This document shows, one piece after another, positions 26,214 through 33,161 of a stretch of 33,161 nt of DNA. The stretch's first letter is position 1. Every line of letters begins with the position of its first letter. The notes beneath the pieces were generated by a model. That model was not told the DNA's origin. It saw only the letters and a list, made by a program, of their open reading frames with translations, and ran no database searches. The stretch covers positions 1 through 33,161 of the forward strand of contig JAIFLB010000113.1 of NCBI GenBank assembly GCA_020049245.1, given 5' to 3'. Source of the DNA: Betaproteobacteria bacterium. GTDB taxonomy: Bacteria > Pseudomonadota > Gammaproteobacteria > Burkholderiales > Thiobacillaceae. Position numbers and translations under genes: made by a program.

Positions 26214-26243
26214 TTGCCAATGTTACGTTATCTTCAATATAAT
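26214..26243 (+). promoter_or_regulatory. Sigma-70 promoter of the alpha operon
   Basis: TTGCCA (26214-26219) and a perfect TATAAT (26238-26243) are separated by 18 nt, in the 65-nt gap between rpmJ and rpsM, the place of the alpha-operon promoter in E. coli. The predicted start at about 26250 leaves a leader of roughly 20 nt before rpsM, too short for the E. coli S4-binding pseudoknot. Confidence 0.7.
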
Positions 26244-26271
26244 TTTTTGTTTAGTTAGCTGGGGGTAGTAA

Positions 26272-26634
26272 ATGGCCCGGATTGCTGGGGTAAACATCCC
26301 AAATCATAAGCATGCTGAAATTGCATTATTGTCAATTTACGGTATCGGTCGCACTCGTTCGCGCATGATCTGCCAAAGTACTGGTGTATCTCCGTCGGTT
26401 AAGATGAAAGATCTAACCGACGCCGATGTTGATAAATTACGCGAAGGTGTCGCCAAGTTTGTAGTTGAAGGTGACCTTCGGCGCGAAATTACCATGAACA
26501 TCAAGCGTTTGATGGACTTGGGTTGTTACCGCGGTGTTCGTCACCGTAAAGGTCTTCCGTTGCGTGGCCAGCGTACTCGTACTAATGCGCGTACTCGCAA
26601 AGGTCCTCGCAAGCAGATGCAAATCAAGAAGTAA
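26272..26634 (+). CDS. rpsM: 30S ribosomal protein S13
   Basis: S13 forms the head-to-large-subunit bridge and touches P-site tRNA. The 120-residue protein has MARIAGVNIPNHKHAEIALLSIYGIG, EGDLRREITMNIKRLMDLGCYRG and the basic C-terminal tail RTRTNARTRKGPRK. A GGGGG run lies seven nt before the ATG. It is the first gene after the alpha-operon promoter and is complete. Confidence 0.97.
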   Translation: MARIAGVNIPNHKHAEIALLSIYGIGRTRSRMICQSTGVSPSVKMKDLTDADVDKLREGVAKFVVEGDLRREITMNIKRLMDLGCYRGVRHRKGLPLRGQRTRTNARTRKGPRKQMQIKK

Positions 26635-26646
26635 TGGAACAAAACT

Positions 26647-27039
26647 ATGGCTAAAGCAGCTGCTGCGCGTACGCGCAAAAAGGTTAAGAAAAATGTTGCG
26701 GATGGTGTGGCTCACATTCATGCATCTTTTAACAACACAATCGTGACAATCACCGATCGTCAGGGTAATGCTCTGGCTTGGGCTACTGCTGGTGGTGCTG
26801 GATTTAAGGGCTCTCGAAAAAGTACACCCTTCGCTGCGCAGGTGGCTGCTGAAAATGCGGGAAAAATTGCTCTTGAATATGGTTTAAAGAATTTGGAAGT
26901 TCGGATCAAGGGGCCTGGTCCTGGCCGAGACTCTACTGTTCGTGCGTTGAATTCATTGGGCTACAAGATTACAAGCATTTCCGACGTGACCCCTGTTCCT
27001 CATAACGGATGTCGCCCGCCCAAGAAGCGTCGTATTTAA
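26647..27039 (+). CDS. rpsK: 30S ribosomal protein S11
   Basis: S11 lies on the platform beside the mRNA Shine-Dalgarno helix. The 130-residue protein has a basic N-terminus, then VAHIHASFNNTIVTITDRQGNALAWATAGG, GSRKSTPFAAQVAAE and the C-terminal signature SISDVTPVPHNGCRPPKKRR. It is complete and 12 nt downstream of rpsM. Confidence 0.97.
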   Translation: MAKAAAARTRKKVKKNVADGVAHIHASFNNTIVTITDRQGNALAWATAGGAGFKGSRKSTPFAAQVAAENAGKIALEYGLKNLEVRIKGPGPGRDSTVRALNSLGYKITSISDVTPVPHNGCRPPKKRRI

Positions 27040-27056
27040 GTAATAGGAGAGCTCAA

Positions 27057-27683
27057 TTGGCCCGCAATCTAGATCCAAAATGTCGTCAGTGTCGCCGTGA
27101 AGGCGAAAAATTGTTCATCAAAGGTGAAAAGTGTTTCACTGAAAAATGTGCAATCGAAAGACGGAATCAACCTCCTGGTCAGCATGGTGCAAAACAACCT
27201 CGTCTATCAGACTATGGCGTGCATCTTCGAGAGAAGCAAAAAGTACGTCGTATCTATGGTGTTTTAGAAGCTCAATTCCGTCTGACATATAAGGAAGCAG
27301 ACCGTCGCAAGGGTGTCACTGGCGAGAATCTATTGCAAATTCTTGAATCACGTCTTGATAGCGTGGCATTCAGAATGGGTTTCAGTTCTTCTAGAGGTGA
27401 AGCTCGACAAACTGTTCGTCATAACTCCATTTTGGTTAACGGTCGTCGAGTCAATATCCCTTCATATCAAGTTAAGCCGGGTGATGTGGTTGAGGTGGCA
27501 GAGAAATCTAAAGCTCAGTTGCGAATCAAAGCTGCTGTAGAGGCTGCTTCTGGTCGTGGATTCCCGGAGTGGGTCGAAGTGGATGCGAAGAATTTGAAGG
27601 GCACCTTCAAGGCTTTGCCGCAACGATCTGAGTTGCCAGCTTCAATAAATGAATCTTTGGTTGTTGAGCTTTACTCCAAGTAA
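27057..27683 (+). CDS. rpsD: 30S ribosomal protein S4 (zinc-type N-terminus)
   Basis: S4 starts 30S assembly and forms part of the mRNA entry helicase. The start is a TTG at 27057 with AGGAG about six nt upstream; the ORF extends further into rpsK, but only this codon gives the family start ARNLDPKC. The N-terminus has four cysteines spaced C-x2-C-x13-C-x4-C (residues 9, 12, 26, 31), a zinc-type motif. PGQHG, LREKQKVRRIYGVLE, ADRRKGVTGENLLQILESRLD and the S4 RNA-binding domain follow. The 208-residue protein is complete. Confidence 0.95.
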   Translation: MARNLDPKCRQCRREGEKLFIKGEKCFTEKCAIERRNQPPGQHGAKQPRLSDYGVHLREKQKVRRIYGVLEAQFRLTYKEADRRKGVTGENLLQILESRLDSVAFRMGFSSSRGEARQTVRHNSILVNGRRVNIPSYQVKPGDVVEVAEKSKAQLRIKAAVEAASGRGFPEWVEVDAKNLKGTFKALPQRSELPASINESLVVELYSK

Positions 27684-27727
27684 CAGTCTTGTTGCCGTTT
27701 TAGCGGTGGCACAGTGAAGGAATGTCT

Positions 27728-28726
27728 ATGTCAAACACCGGTGAATTGCTGAAACCTCGCATTGTTGAGGTAAACAGCATTTCCCCTCGTCAGGCTCGAA
27801 TAACTCTTGAGCCTTTTGAGCGTGGTTATGGCCACACCTTGGGTAATGCTTTACGTCGAATACTGCTTTCCTCGATGCAAGGATATGCACCTACTGAAGT
27901 GCGTATTAGTGGTGTGGTGCATGAGTATTCTGCTTTAGATGGCGTTCAGGAAGATGTCGTTGATATCCTGCTTAACCTGAAAGGGTTGGCAGTAAAACTG
28001 AATAGTCGTGATGAAGCTCTGATCTCTATTAAAAAATCTGGTGAAGGCGCGGTTACTGCAGCTGATATCCAGGCTGGTCATGATGTCGAAATCTTGAATT
28101 CTGATCATGTTATTGCCCACCTGACTAAGGGGGGTAATTTGGAGATGGAAATCAAGATTGAAGGAGGTCGTGGTTACGTACCTGCCAGCACGCGACTTCT
28201 TGGTGATGAATCGCGGCCTGTTGGTGTCATCTTAATTGATGCTTTATTCAGCCCAGTCAAGAAAGTCAGTTTTAATGTCGAAAGTGCACGCGTTGAACAA
28301 CGTACTGATTTGGACAAACTGATTCTTGAAATTGAAACTAATGGTGTGATTGAGCCTGCTGAAGCAGTCCGTTATGCGGCAAGAGTGTTGATTGAGCAAC
28401 TCGCATCATTTGCCGATTTGCAGGGTGTTTCTCCGCTTTCGGATGTTTCATCTTTGAAACTGGTTTCTCCTCAATCTTCAATTGATCCAATCCTTCTGCG
28501 TCCAGTGGATGAACTTGAACTCACTGTGCGTTCGGCTAATTGTCTGAAAGCAGAAAACATATATTACATTGGTGATCTGATTCAACGTACTGAAACTGAG
28601 TTGTTGAAGACACCTAACCTTGGTCGGAAGTCCTTAAATGAAATTAAGGATGTACTTGCTGCTCGTGGTCTTACACTCGGCATGAAACTTGAAAACTGGC
28701 CACCCGTTGGTCTTGATAAGCCCTGA
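27728..28726 (+). CDS. rpoA: RNA polymerase alpha subunit
   Basis: RpoA dimerises to start RNA polymerase assembly, and its C-terminal domain contacts UP elements and activators. The protein of about 332 residues has the N-terminal domain (FERGYGHTLGNALRRILLSSMQGYAPTEV), the insert region, a flexible linker near residue 240 and the C-terminal domain ending IYYIGDLIQRTETELLKTPNLGRKSLNEIKDVLAARGL, with the DNA-contacting residues. AAGGA at 27717-27721 favours the ATG at 27728 over the one at 27722. It is complete. Confidence 0.97.
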   Translation: MSNTGELLKPRIVEVNSISPRQARITLEPFERGYGHTLGNALRRILLSSMQGYAPTEVRISGVVHEYSALDGVQEDVVDILLNLKGLAVKLNSRDEALISIKKSGEGAVTAADIQAGHDVEILNSDHVIAHLTKGGNLEMEIKIEGGRGYVPASTRLLGDESRPVGVILIDALFSPVKKVSFNVESARVEQRTDLDKLILEIETNGVIEPAEAVRYAARVLIEQLASFADLQGVSPLSDVSSLKLVSPQSSIDPILLRPVDELELTVRSANCLKAENIYYIGDLIQRTETELLKTPNLGRKSLNEIKDVLAARGLTLGMKLENWPPVGLDKP

Positions 28727-28744
28727 ATTCAGAGGTAAATAATA

Positions 28745-29131
28745 ATGCGCCACCGTCTTTCTCATCGCAAACTCAATCGCACCAGTAGTCATCGACAAGC
28801 TTTGTTGCGCAATCTTTCTAATGCTCTTCTAAAGCATGAGGCTATTAAAACAACTTTGCCAAAGGCTAAAGAATTACGCAAAGTTGTTGAACCTCTGATT
28901 ACGCTTGGCAAGAAGCCGAGCCTTGCTAATCGTCGTTTAGCCTTCGATCGCCTCCGCGATAGGGATATGGTTGTTAAATTATTTGATGACCTAGGTCCTC
29001 GCTTTATGCAAAGGCCCGGTGGTTATATCCGTATTCTGAAATTTGGCTTCCGTCAGGGTGATAACGCACCGATGGCTTATATCGAATTGGTCGATCGTGA
29101 GGTCAACTTGTCGTCGCCTTTAGCCGAATAA
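28745..29131 (+). CDS. rplQ: 50S ribosomal protein L17
   Basis: L17 lies near the tunnel exit. The 128 residues include MRHRLSHRKLNRTSSHRQALLRNLSNALLKHE, the family's opening signature, TTLPKAKELRKVVEPLITLGK, and GGYIRILKFGFRQGDNAPMAYIELVD. GAGGTAAATA precedes the ATG. It is the last gene of the alpha operon and is followed by a strong terminator. Confidence 0.97.
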   Translation: MRHRLSHRKLNRTSSHRQALLRNLSNALLKHEAIKTTLPKAKELRKVVEPLITLGKKPSLANRRLAFDRLRDRDMVVKLFDDLGPRFMQRPGGYIRILKFGFRQGDNAPMAYIELVDREVNLSSPLAE

Positions 29132-29143
29132 GTTAAAGATTCG

Positions 29144-29172
29144 AAAAGGCCGGCAAATGCCGGCTTTTTTTT
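29144..29172 (+). terminator. Intrinsic terminator after rplQ
   Basis: GCCGGC (29149-29154) and GCCGGC (29159-29164) form a perfect 6-bp GC stem with an AAAT loop, extended by A-T pairs and followed by eight T residues (29165-29172). It closes the ribosomal supercluster. Confidence 0.92.
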
Positions 29173-29184
29173 CGTATGCTTACA

Positions 29185-29214
29185 TTGACCAAAATTTCCA
29201 TTGGTTAATTACAA
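29185..29214 (+). promoter_or_regulatory. Possible promoter of the holC-valS unit
   Basis: TTGACC (29185-29190) is followed after 18 nt by TTACAA (29209-29214), a reasonable but imperfect sigma-70 pair. It lies after the rplQ terminator and 30 nt before holC. A promoter is expected here, but this exact assignment is uncertain. Confidence 0.4.
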
Positions 29215-29244
29215 GTTGAATACGATTAAGGGTTTATTTGGTTT

Positions 29245-29664
29245 ATGACTCGGGTTGATTTTTACTTCCATGCGAATGACAAACTCGATGTCATTATTAA
29301 GCTTTTACAAAAAGCGGCCATAAGTGGCTTCCATACTTTTGTTTATTTGCGTGATTCATACCTGCTAAGCAAGTATGACCAATTAATTTGGCAGTCGCGT
29401 CCTTTGTCTTTTATACCGCATGTGTTGTTCGATCATCCTTTGGCGGGGAAAACTCCAATTGTGCTCGGTGCCGATCCCGCTAACATTATCAAGTTTGATG
29501 TCCTAATCAATTTAGAACCCGTTATTCCTGATTTTATTTCCAGATTCGATCGGGTGCTTGAAGTAGTCACCGAGGAACTTGAGGATATTGAATTATCTCG
29601 TGACCACTATCGATTCTTCAAGCAAAGAGGGTATCCAATTTATACCCATGACTTAAAGGTATGA
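29245..29664 (+). CDS. holC: DNA polymerase III chi subunit (HolC)
   Basis: Chi links the clamp loader (through psi) to single-strand-binding protein at the replication fork. The 139-residue protein begins TRVDFYFHANDKL, has the LLQKAAISGFHTFVYLRD region, DQLIWQSRPLSFIPHVL and HPLAGKTPIVLGADP, then the C-terminal YRFFKQRGYPIYTHDL, a typical HolC ending. The order holC, small hypothetical, valS is common in betaproteobacteria; pepA, often found upstream, is not here. Codons are A/T rich like the preceding alpha operon. Confidence 0.92.
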   Translation: MTRVDFYFHANDKLDVIIKLLQKAAISGFHTFVYLRDSYLLSKYDQLIWQSRPLSFIPHVLFDHPLAGKTPIVLGADPANIIKFDVLINLEPVIPDFISRFDRVLEVVTEELEDIELSRDHYRFFKQRGYPIYTHDLKV

Positions 29665-29668
29665 AATG

Positions 29669-30061
29669 ATGGCTGAGGATGAAGACATATTTGGTCAAAT
29701 AGATGCTCTCTTGGGTAAAAGAAGTTCTGCTGTACTTGCAGAAAAGACTCTACAAGGTGATGATTTTCCTATGTTAACGGAAGTTATCCAACCTGATTCG
29801 AATGTCCGCAATACGGATGTGACTTCCCCCCATGTGGTTTCGAATGAAGATGATTGCCGATTGATAGACCGTAGAATAATGGAACGCCGACAAAGCCAAA
29901 ATCAAGATACGTCGGCAATGGCTGGAAATATATTCAATGACAGCGTTTGCGATGCTTTGGAAAGGAAATTATCCGAAATGTTACGCATTCAGTTTGTCAA
30001 CTTGGAACGATCGTTTAGATTGATCATTCAGGAAGAACTTAGGCGGCATGGGTCAGATTAA
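29669..30061 (+). CDS. Small acidic hypothetical protein between holC and valS
   Basis: I do not recognise a named function. The protein of 130 residues (131 from an adjacent ATG at 29666) has an acidic N-terminus, EDEDIFGQIDALLGKR, then a DDFPMLTEVI motif at about residues 35-45, a polar, probably disordered middle rich in Asp, Asn and Ser, and a C-terminal helix LERKLSEMLRIQFVNLERSF...EELRRH with heptad-like hydrophobic spacing. Short proteins with a PxLTEVV-like motif and a C-terminal helix occur at this place in other betaproteobacteria. It starts four nt after holC and precedes valS by 86 nt, so it is probably cotranscribed with both. It might be an adaptor, but that is a guess. Confidence 0.75.
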   Translation: MAEDEDIFGQIDALLGKRSSAVLAEKTLQGDDFPMLTEVIQPDSNVRNTDVTSPHVVSNEDDCRLIDRRIMERRQSQNQDTSAMAGNIFNDSVCDALERKLSEMLRIQFVNLERSFRLIIQEELRRHGSD

Positions 30062-30147
30062 TTAACTTCTGTTACTGATATTTACTGCGTTCTTCTGACT
30101 AATCGCTTTCTTCATTCTATAACCAAGAATAAGTGATCAACGCCTAT

Positions 30148-32904
30148 ATGGAACTAGCAAAATCATTTGAGCCGCATGATATAGAAAAACGTTGGTATTC
30201 CTCTTGGGAAACGGCGGGTCATTTCGCAATGGGGGGTAATGATAACCAGCCGTTCTACTGCATCATGTTGCCACCGCCCAATGTGACCGGCACGCTTCAC
30301 ATGGGGCATGCATTTCAGCATGGGTTGATGGATGCACTGACCCGCTATCACCGTATGCGCGGTTTGAATACGCTTTGGCAACCTGGTACGGATCATGCCG
30401 GTATTGCCACACAAATAGTTGTTGAACGTCAACTTGATGCGCAGGGCATCACACGTCATGAACTTGGCCGAGAATTGTTTTTGGACAAGGTTTGGGAGTG
30501 GAAATCCCTCTCAGGGTCAAACATTACTCGTCAAATGCGACGACTTGGGACTTCTCCAGAGTGGTCACGCGAACGCTTCACGATGGATGCCGGGTTATCC
30601 AACGCAGTTACTGAAGTATTTGTTCGGCTGTACAACGAAGGTCTGATCTACCGTGGCAAACGCCTGGTGAACTGGGATCCGGTCCTGCAAACCGCCGTGT
30701 CCGATCTGGAAGTGGTGAGTACTGAAGAAGACGGATTCATCTGGGAAATCAATTACCCGCTGGAAGATGGCCATGGCCACACCAGCGGTTTCCTGACGGT
30801 GGCCACCACGCGTCCGGAAACGCTGTTGGGCGATACCGCCATTGCTGTGAATCCAACTGATGAACGCTATGCCCATCTGATCGGCAAGTCGGTGCGCTTG
30901 CCGGTGGCGGAGCGGACCATCCCGATCATCGCCGACGATTATGTAGATCGTGAGTTTGGCACCGGTGTGGTCAAGATTACCCCTGCACACGATTTCAACG
31001 ACTGGCAGGTCGGCCAGCGCCACAAACTGGCCGCGATCAGCGTGTTGACGCTGGATGCGAAGATCAACGAGTTCGGGCCGACCGAGTACCAGGGTCTTGA
31101 TCGCTATGTCGCGCGCCAGAAGATTCTCGATGAGCTGCAAGCCAAGGGCCTTCTGGTTTCAGCCAAACCACACAAACTGATGATTCCACGCGGCGACCGC
31201 ACGCATGCGGTGATCGAGCCGATGCTGACCGACCAGTGGTTCATGAGCATGGAAGGGCTGGCCAAGCAGGCGCTGAAGGTCGTCGATACCGGTGAACTGC
31301 GTTTTGTGCCGGAGAACTGGACCACGACATACCGCCAATGGTTGGAGAACATCCAGGACTGGTGCGTATCCCGGCAGCTCTGGTGGGGCCACCGGATTCC
31401 AGCCTGGTATGACGAGGACGGCAATGTGTATGTTGCCCGCGACGAAGCCGAAGCGCGCAAGCAAGCGGCGGGGCGCGAAATTTTCCGTGACGAGGACGTG
31501 CTGGATACCTGGTTTTCATCTGCGCTGTGGCCGTTCTCTACCCTTGGCTGGCCGGAAGAGACCTGGGAGCTGAAGCATTACCTGCCGACCTCGGTGCTGG
31601 TGACCGGTTTCGACATCATTTTTTTCTGGGTTGCGCGCATGGTCATGATGACCCTGCATTTCACTGGCAAGGTACCCTTCCGCGATGTTTATGTCACCGG
31701 CCTGGTGCGTGATGCGCATGGCAACAAGATGTCTAAATCAAAAGGAAATGTGCTCGATCCGATAGACCTGATCGACGGCATCAGCCTTGATGAATTGGTC
31801 GCCAAGCGCACGACAGGCCTGATGAATCCAAAGCAGGCGCAGGCGATCGAAAAGGCGACGCGCAAGGAATTCGCCGATGGTATTGCCAGTTTCGGCACTG
31901 ACGCCTTGCGCTTTACCTTTGCCAGCCTGGCCACGCACGGGCGCGACATCAAGTTCGATATGGCGCGTTGCGAGGGCTATCGGAATTTCTGCAACAAGCT
32001 GTGGAACGCCAGTCGTTTCGTGCTGATGAACTGCGAAGGCCATGACACCGGCCTGGATGAAGCTTTACCGTTGGAGTTCAGTTTTGCCGATCGCTGGATT
32101 CTGGGTCGCCTGGAACAAGCCATTGGTGAAGTCCGTAGCGGATTTGACCAATATCGTTTCGACATGGCATCCCGCGCGATCTATGAATTTGTCTGGGATG
32201 AATACTGCGACTGGTATCTGGAACTGGCCAAAGTCCAGATTGCCAATGGGAGTGAAGCCGCCCAGCGCGCAACCCGGCGCACGCTGGTCCGCGTGCTCGA
32301 AGCTTTGCTGCGCCTGGCACATCCGGTCATCCCGTTCATCACGGAAGAACTCTGGCAGGCGGTGGCGCCGCTGGTGCGCGAGCATAAACAGGGCGACAGC
32401 ATCATGCTTGCGCCCTATCCCGAATTTGATCCGGGGCGGGTCGATGCGGCTGCTCTGGCGGAAATGTCGCGGCTAAAAGAGCTGATCAACGCGACGCGAA
32501 ATTTGCGCGGCGAAATGAGCTTGTCGCCGGCGATCAAAGTGCCGTTGTTCGTCGAAGGCGATGCCGAACGCGCCACGGTTTATGCGCCTTACATGAAGTC
32601 TCTCGGACGTTTGTCGGAGGTACAGGTGGTGAGCGCATTGCCCGACAGCGACGCACCCGTGGCCATCGTGGGCGATTGGCGGGTCATGCTGCATATCGAA
32701 ATCGACAAGGATGCCGAAATCGCTCGCCTGGACAAGGAAATCGCACGTCTGAGCGGCGAGATTGGCAAGGCGCGCGGCAAGTTGAGCAATGCCAGCTTTG
32801 TCGACAAAGCACCCGCCGCTGTGGTCGAACAGGAACAGAAACGACTGGCTGACTTCGTTCTGACCCTGGAAAAAGTGCAGGCGCAACGCACGCGTCTGGG
32901 ATGA
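30148..32904 (+). CDS. valS: Valyl-tRNA synthetase
   Basis: ValRS charges tRNA-Val and edits mischarged threonine. The 918-residue class I enzyme has the HIGH-type motif HMGH at residues 51-54 after PPPNVTGTL, an editing domain containing TTRPETLLGDTA, the KMSKS motif exactly at residues 527-531, the anticodon-binding domain and a C-terminal coiled coil with IDKDAEIARLDKEIARL that binds tRNA. The ATG at 30148 matches the family start MELAKSFEP; an in-frame GTG at 30133 would add five residues, and neither has a clear ribosome site. The first roughly 500 nt are visibly less GC rich than the rest. No segment is missing. Confidence 0.96.
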   Translation: MELAKSFEPHDIEKRWYSSWETAGHFAMGGNDNQPFYCIMLPPPNVTGTLHMGHAFQHGLMDALTRYHRMRGLNTLWQPGTDHAGIATQIVVERQLDAQGITRHELGRELFLDKVWEWKSLSGSNITRQMRRLGTSPEWSRERFTMDAGLSNAVTEVFVRLYNEGLIYRGKRLVNWDPVLQTAVSDLEVVSTEEDGFIWEINYPLEDGHGHTSGFLTVATTRPETLLGDTAIAVNPTDERYAHLIGKSVRLPVAERTIPIIADDYVDREFGTGVVKITPAHDFNDWQVGQRHKLAAISVLTLDAKINEFGPTEYQGLDRYVARQKILDELQAKGLLVSAKPHKLMIPRGDRTHAVIEPMLTDQWFMSMEGLAKQALKVVDTGELRFVPENWTTTYRQWLENIQDWCVSRQLWWGHRIPAWYDEDGNVYVARDEAEARKQAAGREIFRDEDVLDTWFSSALWPFSTLGWPEETWELKHYLPTSVLVTGFDIIFFWVARMVMMTLHFTGKVPFRDVYVTGLVRDAHGNKMSKSKGNVLDPIDLIDGISLDELVAKRTTGLMNPKQAQAIEKATRKEFADGIASFGTDALRFTFASLATHGRDIKFDMARCEGYRNFCNKLWNASRFVLMNCEGHDTGLDEALPLEFSFADRWILGRLEQAIGEVRSGFDQYRFDMASRAIYEFVWDEYCDWYLELAKVQIANGSEAAQRATRRTLVRVLEALLRLAHPVIPFITEELWQAVAPLVREHKQGDSIMLAPYPEFDPGRVDAAALAEMSRLKELINATRNLRGEMSLSPAIKVPLFVEGDAERATVYAPYMKSLGRLSEVQVVSALPDSDAPVAIVGDWRVMLHIEIDKDAEIARLDKEIARLSGEIGKARGKLSNASFVDKAPAAVVEQEQKRLADFVLTLEKVQAQRTRLG

Positions 32905-32918
32905 ATCCGATATCGGAT
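32905..32918. repeat. Perfect 14-bp palindrome at the valS stop
   Basis: ATCCGATATCGGAT reads the same on both strands and begins immediately after the valS stop codon. It has no spacer, so it is a poor hairpin; it may be an operator or chance. Confidence 0.4.
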
Positions 32919-33045
32919 CACAAGACCTTTAGTCCTCGTCAGATTTAGTCAGTCTATTCGTTCATAAGAACTTTCGATTAAACCAATATCGCGGCGGGCT
33001 CCGCTTTGCGGGTAACATTCGCGCCTATTTTGTCGGGCGAAGTGT

Positions 33046-33066
33046 CTGGCCCGATGCCAGCTTTTT
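33046..33066 (+). terminator. Possible intrinsic terminator after valS
   Basis: CTGGC (33046-33050) and GCCAG (33056-33060) form a 5-bp stem with a 5-nt loop, followed by CTTTTT. An overlapping alternative stem, TCGGGC/GCCCGA (33033-33054), could compete with it. The rest of the 191-nt gap after valS shows no ORF of note. Confidence 0.4.
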
Positions 33067-33095
33067 CTTAAGTCTTCACCCTTCGGAGGCGATAC

Positions 33096-33161
33096 ATGAC
33101 GTCTGTAGTGGCGACCAACCAGACCATTCTGGTCGTGGGCGGCGGCATTTCCGGCATGACT
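33096..33161 (+). CDS. FAD-binding oxidoreductase, N-terminus only (HdrA/QmoA-like)
   Basis: Only the first 22 codons are in the window. GGAGG at 33085-33089 lies six nt before the ATG, a strong site. After a nine-residue polar lead the protein enters a Rossmann dinucleotide-binding motif, ILVVGGGISGMT, with the GxGxxG glycines. This exact style, ending ISGMT, is typical of the HdrA family (heterodisulfide reductase subunit A) and its QmoA relatives, which in sulfur-oxidising bacteria transfer electrons with APS reductase or the sHdr system. Other FAD-dependent oxidoreductases cannot be excluded from so short a piece. The valS unit probably ends before it. Confidence 0.6.
   Translation, partial: MTSVVATNQTILVVGGGISGMT

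Overview
The window is a housekeeping stretch of a bacterial chromosome, most likely from a betaproteobacterium. The basis is gene order: two M16 peptidases-rsmD-coaD-ferredoxin; mutM-TPR lipoprotein-lolB-ispE-tRNA-Gln-prs-rplY-pth-ychF; tRNA-Tyr/Gly/Thr-tuf; the S10-spc-alpha ribosomal supercluster; and holC-hypothetical-valS. An HdrA/QmoA-like N-terminus at the right edge suggests, weakly, a sulfur- or iron-oxidising member of the Nitrosomonadales type. I cannot name a species.

Layout. 1-4.2 kb: a secreted M16 peptidase and its catalytically dead partner, then rsmD, coaD and a 2[4Fe-4S] ferredoxin, closed by a perfect-stem terminator that also serves the convergent genes. 4.25-7.1 kb (minus strand): mutM, then a dynamin-like GTPase. 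7.2-14 kb: envelope and isoprenoid genes (TPR lipoprotein, lolB, ispE), tRNA-Gln, prs, rplY, pth and ychF. 14.0-15.5 kb: a strong promoter with a GC-rich discriminator, tRNA-Tyr, tRNA-Gly, tRNA-Thr and tuf. 15.5-29.1 kb: rpsJ to rplQ, 28 tightly packed genes including secY and rpoA, with an internal promoter before rpsM and a terminator after rplQ. 29.2-32.9 kb: holC, an acidic hypothetical protein and valS. 33.1 kb: start of a flavoprotein gene.

The most notable feature is damage between about 10.9 and 14.4 kb. prs lacks 21 codons in frame just after its RQDR motif. tRNA-Gly(UCC) lacks its 5' acceptor strand. tuf lacks 49 nt right after the P-loop, which frameshifts it. In addition, the tRNA-Tyr-Gly-Thr-tuf block, which normally leads into tRNA-Trp-secE-nusG-rplKAJL-rpoBC-rpsLG-fusA-tuf, is joined directly to rpsJ, as if the two tuf copies had been fused and everything between them lost. 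Since rpoBC, fusA, rpsL and an intact EF-Tu are essential, the simplest reading is an assembly collapse or chimera over the tuf repeat, with more local errors nearby. A real rearrangement with the missing genes elsewhere is the alternative.

I saw no CRISPR array, insertion sequence, prophage or defence island, and no gene-free stretch over 300 bases. Apart from the damage, the window is conventional, and I do not claim a new biological system.
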